A DNA stretch of 64,000 bases from Diphasiastrum complanatum (Eukaryota; Streptophyta; Lycopodiopsida; Lycopodiales; Lycopodiaceae). The stretch is taken from positions 9,467,234 through 9,531,233 of the forward strand of contig CM055094.1 in NCBI GenBank assembly GCA_029204225.1, read 5' to 3'. Below the pieces are notes generated by a model that saw only the letters and a list, made by a program, of their open reading frames with translations, ran no database searches and was not told where the DNA came from. Position 1 is the stretch's first letter. Each line of letters opens with the position of its first letter. This document shows positions 47,201 through 57,110 of the stretch, one piece after another. A program made the translations under genes and the position numbers.

Positions 47201-50200
47201 ACTCAAAAAATCCCCAAAAAAAAATTGCAAACTCTAAATCTGAACGAACCCTAGCAACTCAACCACTAAACTTGAAAAACAAAATACAAAACACACACCG
47301 AACGCTAAAGTTTACTGAAACCCTAAAAAAATGTCTAAAAAATCCCTAACTCTAGCCTACGTAGTGGGATTTGCAGAAATCTACAAGAACTTGAGAAAAG
47401 CAAAAATGAACACGTTCACACACGTGTATACATGCTGAAAGAAAAAACGAAAAAACTTAAGAAAAACTGATGTGGAAAAAACTTACCAAATGAGATCTCA
47501 AAATCGAAACTATGATCACTATTGAATCCTGGAGTGTGATCAAAGGTTATCCCTCATTTTATTAAAAATGATGGGAAAACCCATGATCAAACAAGAAGAT
47601 TAAAGTATTTAAAATAAAATACCGTAGAACGGCAGAAAAAACAATGACATAGTTTTGGTATGATAAGTGACATACCAAAACAATGATGACAGAAAAAGGA
47701 CAACACATTCACCCTAAGCTCACCCCCAAACTGCATGTAGGTGCACTTTCCCTCCTCGCGGGCCAGCAGGGTATTGTATTGACTTTTTTTAGATTGTAAA
47801 TAAACTCGTTCAGACCCAGTACGTTCCGGAACGTACAGTACGTTCCGACGTTCCGACCCTTTTGGCTCGGAACGGGCTTCAAAGCGAGTCTTCACTAATG
47901 CTAAATTTCAATCTGAGTGTTTTTCGTTCAGTTTTGAAGCGCTTACTATCAAAGGGTGACTAGATCGCTAGACAGGACAAACAGCTGCGTATCACAACGT
48001 GAACTCGGAAGAGGTAAAGGGAAAAAGCAATATTCTTAGGATGAGTCATTGCAGGTAGTCGCTGGAATATAAGTGGGAGATTTTCAGATGCGTCTTCATT
48101 TTTTGGAGACAGCCAATAGGGCTAGGAATCAGCTTCATCATGTTCAAAGACTGTTTTCTCACATGAGGTGATACAATAAGTTTTCTGAAGGATCTTACTA
48201 TAGACTTTTGATGTTTTTTTCTTGCCATTGTTTAACAAAATGAACTTCAACAAAATAATCAGCAAGGCTGTACTTCTCTGAAAGGAAAGAAATTGGATAC
48301 TATTGAGAATGTGCATAGGCCTTCCAAACAAAGTCTAGAAAGAAGAAGAACAATGGTTTGTTTGGCATACATTACCATTGCTATTTTGTCTCAAAAGCTT
48401 GGGCTGCTGACATATGTGTCTTGCGGAAAGTGGCTTAGGCAATGACATACAGTCAGTGGTCTATGGCGTACCAAGTATGTCTTGAAAGCATGAACCAGAA
48501 TAGATGGCTATACTAAAGAGAGTGAATGCTTGCCTTCTAGATATAGGGGTATCATTCCAAGTCCTATAGATTCAGTAATTAGCAATTAAATAGACAGCAC
48601 ATGGACAGAGACCAAAGATATCGCAAGAGTCGATATCAAGCAATTTAGAACAATGTAACTAGCTGTAGAGCAGTGATCTCGGCCAGTAATCTGCTGCATC
48701 TAAGCAGGAGTAATAACCTGAAGTTAGCCAAATTGAGCTAACGAAATTTAGAGCTAATCTATATCCAAAAATGACTTATATAAAGTCTCACAAGCTCATT
48801 CATAAATGTGACAGGCCGTCAGCTTAGAGAACTTAGACGAGCTGGTCCATGCCCTATTTCAAGGACCCAATATATACACTTCAATAATAATTGTTCTAGT
48901 AAATAATGGGTCCAACCTATCTTACATCAGGATGGCCCAAATAACTTTTAAGAAACTGTTGACCTATGGTCCATGTAGCTCTCCCTTCCTGATTCACAAA
49001 ACATCGTGCTCTTAGTACTGAAGCTGCAAAACAAAGATGATGACAACATCAAAATATGATACCAAAGCTGGAAAAGTAATGAACTCGATGCCATATATGT
49101 CCTCATAAAAATACATGGAAGTTGTTAAGTGATGATATCGAAGTTGCAAAAATGAAAATGTTGATGCTTCAAGAAAAGAAATGTCAAAAAGGTATAAAAT
49201 GATGAAGTAGCAAAAGTAATATGATTAAAAATTTAGATGATGTTGCAAACATAAAGATGTTTATAATGCAAAGAGAAAGATGTTGATCTCGCAACATGAA
49301 AACAATGCACTTGTGAAAAAAGTCGAGAAAATGTCAATATCAAAGAAGAGGCCATGAAATGTAGGTGATCAATCGAGAAGCTAGAACATGAAAAAAGGAG
49401 GCCTCATAATTGAAACTTAGGGACAGATGTTGAATGGTGTTGTGAAGAGTCTATCAAGCTATACTCATCGACTAAAATGTCACGTAGGAACAACTAGTGT
49501 AGCATTCAAAGTTCAAAGTTCGAAACCTGTTACGACCATTTTGGGTCGGAACGTACAGTACATTCCAGAACGTATTCGGTCGGAACGTTTTTTTTGACAT
49601 GAGGGTCCGGGCCGGACGCGGCCTTTTCGCGACCGCGTCTGGTGTCCAGACCCTGACGCGTCCTTCTCACTTTCTTTTTATTTTTTTATGGCCCTAATAG
49701 TCAGATGGGGAACCTTTGGACCCCTGCGGCCCAAAAACAAGGTTTGGAAACACATCTAAAAAAACATTCAAGCATGATATGGATTGGTCATGGCTAACCA
49801 ATGCCATAACAAATCTGACAAAGGAATCAGAAGAGGGTGTCAAACTAGATACTTGAAAGCTTAGTTGCCAGTTCCGGAACGTGGCCTTGAAAAAAAAAAC
49901 GTATGTCTTTTACAAAGGATTTAATTATTAAAACATGCAGCATTGCCCCCAAAAGTAGAAGATTAACTGGACGCTTCCTCTTTTAGTAACTGAAGATTTT
50001 GGTTCGTGATCTATCACGTATGGCTCATTTTCGTTCGTGCTTCTTGTTGTGCATAATCTTCTATTTTGGATCTGAAAGTGGAGGCGCACTTGCTAAACCC
50101 TGGGGGCAATTAAGAGTGCCATGTTGATAACTGCCCTGAGAACTATTTAGTGGAGCAGGCGATGCCAATATCTTCACTTCAGTAACTGCAATTTCTGCTG

Positions 50201-52282
50201 GACTCTCTGGTGAACCGTAATAGTAGACTTCTTCGCCTTCCTCTAGTTTTGCCCCTAGTTGGAGATAATCTGGTCTATCCACTTGAGCGGTTGGGGCAAT
50301 AAGCTCAACGGAAGGATTCGAAGACTTTTTAAGTACTCAGAAAGCACTGGGTGAGAATGATCGCTTTCAGAAGTAGCACGATACTTTAGGAAGCGTCCAG
50401 TTAATTTTCTTAGGAAGATCTATGCATGTAGGCGCACTTTCCCTGCTCGCTACCTTGCTTGCTATCTGTGAAATGAGAAGTCGGGGGCCAGCAGGGTTGT
50501 ATATCAAATTTTTTTTTAATTTACATTTAACTCGTTCCGACCCAGTACGTTCCGGAACGTACGGAATGGACGGAACGGAAAGTTCTGACCCTTTTTGCTC
50601 GGAACGGGCTCGTTGTCGCTTATTGGCATGGGGACAGCTTTGGCCCTGTGCCAGTCGTAAATCAACACGTGGACCGGGCAGGGGACAGGAATCCGTGACC
50701 CGGGACCCAAAATCGTTGGTGCCGGGCGAGCGCCTGGAAACCCGGCGCCGGGTCACGCGAGCCGTGGCGCTGGTGCCAGGACCACCTGCCACCCGCGCCG
50801 GGCGCCGGGATCCGCGGCGCCGGGCGCCGGGACCACCTGCCACCAGGGCGCCGGAGGGGAGGGGAGCGTGGCGCGGGGGCACACACATGAGAGGCTTTTG
50901 GCATTTTGAGTATATATGCACGGTGGATCAGTTCCGGAAAAATATTATGGGATAAACGCATCAATCACGAGGCAAGCAACCGTTTAATGTCACTCGGGCA
51001 GGTCGGGCAGGGCGGCGGGCAGCATCATGGGGCACTTGGGGACACATGTCGCGTGGAGAAGTTGGTCGCGGCCAAACTGGCCGTGCCAGTAAGATACGAG
51101 GGAACGGGCTTCTAAGCTTGAAAGATACACTTTTTTGCCATGACTTTCAAACAAAAACAAAAGTAGGACAACTTGACACTGAATGATGCAATGATAGAAC
51201 TGCAGAAACATTTCACCATGGTCAATCACAAAACAAAGTATGTTGCATCTTTCCTCCCTTTTCATGATCATTCATATGCATCAATAAAGGTTCTTATTAG
51301 TTTTGTTCGTTATTGATTGCAGATGTGGTGAAGCTGGAAATCTGAGGGATGATATTCTGATTTACAAGCAGCAATTGGAATCTGGTTGCTGCAATGATGG
51401 AGCTCAAATGTCTTACCTCCTGAATATGGGAGTCAAAGCTCTGAGGTAATGATAAGTGGACGTTTTCTGGAATGGACATAATTTTGAATCTCTGCTTGAC
51501 ATCACCTCCATCAGGATTACCCAGTGGATACAGTCAATGACAATACAGATGCTGTTATCTTTATATACTCGTATCTTGATCAGAACTTTCATTTCAAGAA
51601 TGCACTGTTTTCTACAACCATTAGTCATCCAGTGACATAGCAATAATAATGATATCAGATCCTCTCAAAGTTTCAAGGGCCTTTTGATTCATTAGCTTTC
51701 ACCAACTACTTACTCCAAAAATGCATAGACCATACTATCTCAAGAATGAATAAACACTCGTGTTTTGGTTCCTCTGTACTACTTTCTGCAAATGTGTAGT
51801 GTTGCCATAACCTCCAAAGAATTGTCAATTGTTTTGACCTAAAAGGCCAGCCTTACCTTTCAAGTATCTTGGAATCCAATGTCATTTCTCCTAAACAACA
51901 TGTAACATCTTCCATTGCATGTTTCATACCTTAAAAAGCTCTAGTTTCTAGGTACCCCAAGGGTCAATCAACTCTTATTGGCTCTAATAAACTATAACAC
52001 AGTTGTAGAACAATGAAATGTAAAGCGAATTTTCAGCATATGCGATTTATGTATTTTCCAAAAGATTTTGACTTCTGCAAGTACTTGTTTCGAAATGGTA
52101 ATTGACAATAGCTCTCTGCTGAATTTCACAGGAGGTATTTCTATCTGATTGCGTATGCCTCATACCTATGTAGCAACACATCTCTTAAGCAAGGTACACC
52201 TTCTGGAGAGACATCATTTGCGTCCTGGATGCTAGCAAGGCCGGAACTTGGTCACTTGTGTGGGAACTTAAAGCTTGATTGA
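32045..52282 (+). CDS. PALD1: Paladin-type protein (PTP-like phytase / inositol-phosphatase fold), 19 coding exons
   Basis: The joined exons give 3,819 nt (1,272 aa plus TGA), close to the usual length of about 1,250 residues for plant paladins. Three repeated units each start with a GxVLGxxxxLKxxxxPGxQ-like motif (near residues 15, 432 and 869), followed by an LREE or MREE block, a (V/I)NGxPFVLRE block, a VExMExRLKED helix and a PTP-like loop. Units 1 and 2 keep CX5R (C225QMGRGR231 and C643QMGRGR649). Unit 3 has S1092HTGFGG1098. Conserved WMxARPEL and RRYF/ERYY segments follow the loops, and the protein ends GHLCGNLKLD. No signal peptide or membrane segment is seen, so it should be cytosolic. 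By family it may bind or dephosphorylate inositol phosphates; in animals paladin dampens signalling and its catalytic activity has been debated. The ATG at 32045 is chosen because it lies 14 codons before the first motif with no upstream extension. PALD1 is the animal homologue symbol. Confidence 0.95.
35403..35423 (+). other. First CX5R catalytic loop of the paladin protein
   Basis: Codons for CQMGRGR (residues 225-231), followed by TTTG. Cys is the expected nucleophile and Arg the phosphate-binding residue of PTP-like phosphatases. Both are intact. Confidence 0.9.
38816..38956 (+). other. Second CX5R loop, split by intron 12
   Basis: CQ is encoded at the end of exon 12 and MGRGR at the start of exon 13 (residues 643-649), so the loop depends on correct removal of the 120-bp intron. 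The intron starts GTATAC and ends GTGCAAAG. Confidence 0.88.
40260..40800 (+). pseudogene. hAT family C-terminal tail fragment in intron 14
   Basis: A frame open to 40708 encodes an acidic then Arg/Gly-rich tail (PIRRGRGRGRSRGLGVGSSQ, ARVRGRGIGRSGRL). The same DNA, inverted, lies at about 46560-46800 within the hAT-like element of intron 17, including the 3' flank TTTCTTTATGTATCGGATGT. It is a transposon scrap, not an exon of the host gene. Confidence 0.7.
41229..41264 (+). repeat. (GA)n microsatellite
   Basis: About 18 GA units within intron 14. Confidence 0.95.
41337..41535. mobile_element. Fold-back MITE with long inverted arms
   Basis: Two arms of about 75 bases (CAAAGTTCCCTACGGCACAGG near 41344 and, inverted, CAAAGTTCTACCCACGGCACC near 41530) enclose a short AT-rich loop. 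Each arm also contains repeated GTGCCGT/ACGGCAC words, so internal pairing is extensive. No coding capacity. Target duplication is not clear (possibly TAA/TTA), so the superfamily is unassigned. Confidence 0.65.
41635..41886. mobile_element. Short hAT-like MITE related to 9101-9890
   Basis: The left end CATAGTCGCAGC and the right end GCTGCAACTATCTG are inverted repeats with one or two mismatches. Internal GGCAATATGGGTATCAG and CGATTCTGG match the element at 9101-9890. A target duplication is not evident; the right flank carries a tandem CCTGTCCTACTATTT duplication that may have obscured it. Confidence 0.65.
44011..44285 (+). repeat. Tandem duplication in intron 16
   Basis: Two units (44011-44143 and 44144-44285) share GTCTAGCAARAGCAGAGGAT, AAGGGACTCAGGAAGCGT and TAAATAAGTTAAATTC... 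in order, about nine tenths identical. A third unit is only begun (GTCTAG at 44286). Confidence 0.85.
45229..45249 (+). other. Third PTP-like loop, catalytic residues replaced
   Basis: SHTGFGG (residues 1092-1098) aligns with CX5R of the other units: Ser replaces Cys and Gly replaces Arg. This unit should lack phosphatase chemistry. The same change is my recollection for other plant paladins and needs an alignment to confirm. Confidence 0.8.
46036..47888 (-). mobile_element. Internally deleted hAT-like element with BED finger and RG tail (intron 17)
   Basis: The left end CTTAGTTGCCCGTTCC and the right end (inverted) CTTTGAAGCCCGTTCC form imperfect inverted repeats. TCTTCAC flanks both sides (46029-46035 and 47889-47895), one base short of a full 8-bp hAT duplication. 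The right subterminal region holds the perfect 18-bp palindrome GTACGTTCCGGAACGTAC (47819-47836). It shares both ends with the element at 49860-51116. Coding remnants are on the minus strand only. Confidence 0.75.
46640..47180 (-). pseudogene. hAT transposase ends: BED-type finger joined to RG-rich tail, core missing
   Basis: Reading leftwards from about 47180 (MPRPSYWDEV, one stop, then GTGAKRWKFPFCFSDYSI). The text WxxxxC...TKVRAHLVG...GIRGCPMV is a BED-type zinc finger in which the first Cys is replaced by Phe. The frame runs to a TGA near 46864. Shortly after, the same strand reads RGRGRGRSRGLGVGSS and ARARGRGRSGRL (about 46790-46660), the tail found also at 40560-40708. The DUF659 and dimerisation regions that should lie between are absent, leaving a Ds-like deletion derivative. 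Confidence 0.7.
49520..49620. repeat. Partial copy of the hAT-like subterminal region
   Basis: GGGTCGGAACGTACAGTACATTCCAGAACGTA is, in inverted orientation, similar to the right end of the element at 46036-47888. Only this end is recognisable. The following 49600-49670 is GC-rich. Confidence 0.5.
50545..50562. repeat. 18-bp perfect palindrome, hAT-like subterminal site
   Basis: GTACGTTCCGGAACGTAC, identical to 47819-47836 in the sister element. It is a plausible transposase-binding repeat, by analogy with hAT subterminal repeats. Confidence 0.8.
50611..51100. mobile_element. GC-rich Mutator-like insertion nested in the hAT-like element
   Basis: Flanked by a perfect 10-bp direct repeat GGAACGGGCT (50601-50610 and 51101-51110); Mutator-like elements make 9-10 bp duplications. 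The inner ends form imperfect inverted repeats of about 35 bp (CGCTTATTGGCATGGGGACA... against ATCTTACTGGCACGGCCAG...). The interior (50700-50880) is extremely GC-rich, with internally repeated GGACCACCTGCCACC units, quite unlike its surroundings. Open frames occur on both strands because stops are rare; none shows a known motif. Resembles a Pack-MULE-type carrier. Confidence 0.72.
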
Positions 52283-52700
52283 ATTTTGAAAAGTCTTGGC
52301 TCTAGAAAAGCCTAAAGAGATGAAAGCTTCTCAAGTTAAAGTCCCGTATTCCAAGACCAGAGTAAGAACATGGAGTAATCAAGATTTTGCTTCCAAGAGC
52401 AGTTAGCTTGCTATGCTCGTAGCACCCACAGTGATTATAATTTCCAAAACAGAATGCTCATTGTACAGCTTCGGTAACTTGTCCAGAACCTGGAGGTGTC
52501 AGTCAAAGCAGAGCTCTCTGTATGGCAATGTTTAATAGCCATATTGTATGAGACGTCATAAGTTGTAAGATAGGTTGTATCCATTTCAGGTCAGATTTTA
52601 GAATGTATCATATGTATTTATGGCCTATGTACAAAAGGTAAGGAATACAATATCAATACAAATTTTGTAATTTTGAGTACTGAATGCACTTTTTTGTAGG
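52283..52700 (+). other. Probable 3' UTR of the paladin gene
   Basis: Follows the TGA at 52280-52282. AT-rich with AATACAATATCAATAC and TTTTGTAATTTTG near 52645-52675 that could serve as a plant polyadenylation region. The end is approximate. Confidence 0.45.
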
Positions 52701-53500
52701 CTATGTTCTGTCCAAATTTGGAAGGTTTGAATATCACAAATACAGCAAGTTTTGTAGTTATGCCATCCAAGTTACTTCAATTAGAAAGGAAGTTTATTCA
52801 TTGGCAAAACTCCAGATATGAACACCGTAGAGTAGAGTTATGGTTTTTCTGCAGCTTTCATTTGGATTCAATTTACGCTAGTCAAGCTTTGCAAGCTTGC
52901 ATGTCATCGTGGTAAGTGTGCCTGAATAGTGTCCTGCACAACAATATGACTTCAATTTACTTGACCTGAATGATCAAAAGTGTGTGCATGAGGTAAAGGA
53001 GGGATATGACCTCTCAACCATTTTCATACAACCAATTCCAACCAGAGTTTCATAAGTAAAGTCCATTGGAAATATTGACGTCAAAGAAGATACGTTTATG
53101 GCAAGCTGATCAACCACAATCGTTGACCAGTATCGTCCAATATCAGAACAATTTCAATATAGTTGGAAGAATGAAAAAGAAAGAATCAATTGAATGCTGC
53201 TTCAGAATTTCAGCGCCAAACCATCCACCCCGTTCATGTTATATATTTAAACTGATGATCATGCTTAACATAGACTATCAGCCAAAACCTCACAAACACA
53301 AGTCATTCAAAAGAACTAGAGAGAGAGAGAGTACTCCATTCTAAATTTCGAGGACTAAATTCAGCTGCTAAAAATTGTTCAAAGCACTCAATCATCGTAA
53401 AAGTTTTACGGAGCTCCGTTCCATCCTCAAGGTCTGTGCCTTGCACATGCTCTTCAATTAATCTGCAGAACCTGGCATGTTATCAAATTTGCAGGCTGGA
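52700..53500. other. No gene seen
   Basis: Intergenic DNA 3' of the paladin gene with no supported feature. Confidence 0.55.
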
Positions 53501-53615
53501 CGCTGGACCAATGTTTCGTGGGGTCGTTTTGTACGTCGTTTTGAAACCCGTATGAAACGGCTCGTTCAGGTTTGAAACAGGAATTTTTTTAAGGTTTTTT
53601 GTTTTTTTCTTAAGA

Positions 53616-53885
53616 ATGTGTTTTAAAGGGTTTTTGGGGTTTACACATGTCATAGAAAGTCTAGTACCAAAAGTAGATATATCCAATTTCATGAGTGTTT
53701 TAGAGAATGCAATTTCAAGAGCAGAAGCTGTGTATGGTGACTATAGTCACTTTTCTCAGTCAATTAATGATATTGTCATGGACAGGTTATTAGGTTGCGA
53801 GAATCTATCCATGCTCGCCAGTACAAAGCTTATGGCCCTTGAGAAATCATGCAGCAGCACGACCATCATCTTTAGAGTCTTGTAA
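53616..53885 (+). other. Unidentified coding-like segment
   Basis: An 89-codon open frame whose amino-acid composition looks like real protein (VIESLVPKVDISNF, VLENAISRAEAVYGDY, INDIVMDRLLG). No family is recognised. It is preceded by repetitive GTTTGAAAC/GAAACGGCTCG sequence (53520-53600) and lies near a hAT pseudogene. It may be a captured or displaced host exon, or chance. Confidence 0.3.
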
Positions 53886-54249
53886 CTTGTAAGTACTTAG
53901 TACTAAGAGAACAAGAAGTTTAGCTCGTGAGGGTTTGCATGCCCATTGCAATTTGCCACATGGATTATAATAGGTACTCGATAATGTGTCAACAATGAAC
54001 AATCACATTTCTATGCACACAACACATCACAGTCTCAAACATCCAAGAACTTCCAGAAATTATAAACAGTAAAGTTTTAAACTATACAATGCATTGACCA
54101 ATGACCACTGACAAATCACAAATTACAATACAAGAGTCAAAAGTTTAAACTTTAGTCTTTGAAGTGAAAGCCTAAATAACAAGAGTGTCAAGCGTGGCCT
54201 CAGACTAAAGCCTGAGACCCCATGAGTCTGAAGTCTTAGAGTATGTCAC

Positions 54250-56070
54250 TATCATCTATGCTGAGTATTGAGTGCCTCCCCCATCTAGGCTCTGGTTGTC
54301 CACCTCAGACGCTGTCGTCGTGGAAGCACTGGCATGTCCTCAAGCTCAAGGTAATCCTCTCCATCATCAGACTCACCCTCATCCACATCATCATCATCCT
54401 CATCTGATTACTCACCCTCAGTGGCGGATTCCTCATCTGAGTCAGGGCCAGAGGGACTCTCAAAGGTGTCTGAGACTATTGGATGGCTCGGATCCTCTCT
54501 TGCGCTTCTGGTCATGTGTGCTGCTGCAATAGCTCGAGTGGTAGGTCCTGCGCAATGCACACAAGGAAATTGGAATTAGGACTTAGGATCGACATTACTT
54601 TTAACTTACAAATTACAAATTATAGTCTAGTATCTAGTATATCTACATAGTACTAATATAACGCAGTGAATCGGGGAATAGGGCATCAAAATCAACCTGC
54701 AGTTGCTAAGGCCTCCCAATGGAGTAAAGCATAGACATCCTCCTCCTCTTGTGATCTTGATGGCAAGTCTGGAACCCTTGCCACATTGATGTCAATTTAC
54801 CTATGGAATTAAACCAAGATCTCGATTTTCAATATTGTTAAACAATTTCACAAAAAATAACAAATTTAAAACATTTAACGTTGAAACTTGAAGCCTAAAA
54901 GTACTTAGTCTAGACTCCAGACAAATGATAAACTCGTCACTCTACAGAATTTAGATTACCTGTGTGGGCTCCTTGGTCTCCCTTAGCTTCTTCAGAAGTC
55001 GTAGGTTGGCATGCACATACACCAACCTCTCCAGCTGAGCAGTAGAAAGTATGTTCCTCCTCTTCGTATGAATCAGAGAGAACGCACTCCAATTTTTCTC
55101 ACATGCAAATGCTGCGCAATCTTGTGAGAGGATGCAGATGGCAAGTGTCTGCAACTTGGGAATATCATTCCCATACTTCATCCACCATGAAACAGAGCGC
55201 AACTGCCCTTCTCAGCATGGCAGCTGTACGATCGAAATTGAGGCGCTCGGTTGTGAACATTCAACATTCATCACCATTCAAAATAGTAAATACTAAATGC
55301 CTAGACTTCAATACATACTACATAGATGAAATTTGAATCATGATTCATGATGGCACCAACTGGAAAGTAATATGTTATAACTACCAAGTACTTACTGCTA
55401 GCTAGTACGTTGTAGCTTGTAATTACTAATTACATACTTGAATAAATTCAAGTCATTCATGAGTGCATCTTGATTCCTAGGATCGTGATAGACATAGGAG
55501 ACGTAGGAATGTCATCCCTACCTGAGCTCTCGATCATGGAATTGATCTTCCATCCTCCATAATGGATGAAGCAAGCCACGACATGCAGAGGTTGATGGAA
55601 CCACTGCCACCTATCTAGAAATAGGCCCCTTACTTCTTCTAGCCTACAAACAATCAGGAGTGAAGTTTGAGCATCCAAATCTCAAGAACCCTAATTCCGA
55701 TTATGAATATCAAATTTGCAAATACTCATTACTATTAACTAATCATGAATGTTCAATGAAGAATTGACTATGAAACTTTCAACGTAGTAATATACCTGTT
55801 AGAAGCTATACTGGTGCAACTCTAAGCTGCTCTCCCAGCCTATCCATAAACTCATAGAGAAGGCCTAAAGTGCAACCTTCTCTATCAGTAAGGTGCAACA
55901 CACTGTAGATAGGCTACATGGATATGACAATGGTACATGCATCATCCCAAAATGTAGTTCCAATCACGGTCGCCTCAAATTTCTTGGCCCTGGCCTCTTG
56001 TGATGGGCCCCACTCTGCCCAATGGTTTGAAACCACTGTTTGTTTCAAGCTTGCATGCACTTTTATGAGC
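54250..56070 (-). pseudogene. hAT transposase pseudogene (DUF659-like and C-terminal dimerisation regions)
   Basis: Reading leftwards. VVSNHWAEWG...FEATVIGTTFWDD and PIYSVLHLTDREGCTLGLLYEFMDRL (56050-55810) resemble the DUF659/RNase H-like core. RWQWFHQPLHVVACF (about 55630-55570) matches the conserved RPLHAAxxFL segment. WWMKYGNDIPKLQTLAICILSQ, CEKNWSAFSLIHTKRRN and LVYVHANLRLL (55190-54970) form a well-preserved hAT dimerisation domain. An acidic tail (DEDDDDVDEGESDDGEDY, about 54430-54350) ends near 54266. Stops and probable introns or frame breaks separate these blocks, so no full-length transposase is made. The long tail resembles other plant hAT proteins; it is not of the RG-rich type seen at 40560 and 46660. 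Confidence 0.85.
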
Positions 56071-56779
56071 CGCTTCAAAACAAGGAACATATAGGCAAAC
56101 CCAAGATGAAATAAGAATGGTAATTGGTCAAAGGAAGCAAGCTATAGTGAAATTCATATTCTATGAGCATTGGGACTTAAAGCTAAAACAAAATTGCAAA
56201 TCAAAAAATTAAAAACAAGTTGGAACTTGGTTACGTAGTGGGGGTAGGCCTCAACCTGGTCCATTGACCTCAGGAAGTCATTTTAATCTAAGGCCAAATC
56301 TGCAAGAGTTAAGATTAAGTTTTGATAAATCTGCAAGCCAAAAAGTGATCAAAAACCCACTCAGACATCAAATAACTTTCACGTTTGCCAAAGTTAACCT
56401 TCACCAATCTGAACCAAACAAGATCTAATCCCAATCCAATCGTGATTAAGAGAGTGAGAGTTTAATCCCAATAGATTGCAAGAAATCAGACTTTTAATTG
56501 TCATACAGTACAAAGAACCTTTGCCAATCCAACCTTCGCCAAAGTAAACTTCGCAACAGTCATCAATAGGTAAATCCACACCAGATCCATCTACAATGAA
56601 AATTTTAGGCCAATCTCATTAAATGATACAGAGATATCTTGAAAGAACCAAGAAAAAAGCCTAAAATCACACTAACAACCAACTAAGAATATCAGATACT
56701 ATCAGATCCAAGAAACATTTACCACATCCATCAAGATCCAGCATCCTTGGACTAAACAAGAGAATGAATCTTAGATCGT

Positions 56780-57110
56780 GATGTTCAGTGTTGAAAAGAA
56801 AAGAAAACTCAGTGCCAAACGTGCCAGGAATTGCCACTACGCCAATTGAAGTTGAAGCTGGACCTGTTGAAATGGTACCATGTAGTATCAAAAAAGAGCT
56901 CAAACAATGGGAGCAGTATGCTATGTTATAAGAAGCAATGGAAGACGCTATCCGGGAAGAAGATGAGGGCTCTGATGATGACACAAGCAACAATTATACA
57001 CCCGCCCACCATCCCACTCCTTCAATTGCATCCATCTCCAACGCTTCCAATATGTCCAATGAGCCATTGATGGAGAACATGTTACCAAACTTCATAAACA
57101 ACAATTGAAC
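56780..57110 (+). pseudogene. hAT-type N-terminal scrap, opposite orientation
   Basis: The + strand reads VEAGPVEMVPCSIKKELKQWEQ, a stop at about 56929, EAMEDAIREEDEGSDDD and a Thr/Pro/Ser-rich stretch. This resembles the region after the BED finger in plant hAT proteins (V..VP..I...L plus an acidic AIREE motif). It points the other way from the pseudogene at 54250-56070, so the two are unlikely to be one gene. Confidence 0.5.

Larger units (their letters stand above)
49860..51116. mobile_element. hAT-like non-autonomous element with perfect 8-bp target duplication (intron 17)
   Basis: CTTGAAAG flanks both ends (49852-49859 and 51117-51124). Terminal inverted repeats are CTTAGTTGCCAGTTCC and CTTAGAAGCCCGTTCC, 13 of 16 identical. 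Subterminal GTTCCGGAAC palindromes occur at both ends (49871-49880 and within 50545-50562). It shares its left roughly 85 bp and its right roughly 140 bp with 46036-47888. It is interrupted by a younger insertion at 50611-51100; without that it is about 757 bp. It encodes nothing recognisable. Confidence 0.85.
32045..52282 (+). other. PALD1: Exon-intron structure of the paladin gene
   Basis: Coding exons: 32045-32194, 32802-32933, 33094-33165, 34607-34677, 34866-34965, 35058-35156, 35355-35478, 36439-36569, 36694-36753, 36910-37145, 37747-38179, 38498-38821, 38942-39547, 39714-39902, 42261-42491, 43516-43799, 45198-45500, 51323-51445, 52132-52282. All 18 introns begin GT and end AG, and phases match at every junction. 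Introns 1, 3, 7, 10, 14, 15, 16, 17 and 18 exceed 600 bp. The largest (17, 5,822 bp; 14, 2,358 bp) are swollen by transposons. Intron 12 splits the second catalytic loop after CQ. Exon ends were chosen by homology-guided reading plus splice sites. An alternative acceptor a few codons away would mainly matter at exon 8 (phase 1, GN|G), where the loop is variable. Confidence 0.9.

Noticed and set aside
50367-50955. Overlapping frames of 177-184 codons on both strands
   Set aside because: They lie in a GC-rich transposon interior where stops are rare; both strands are open at once and neither has a known motif.
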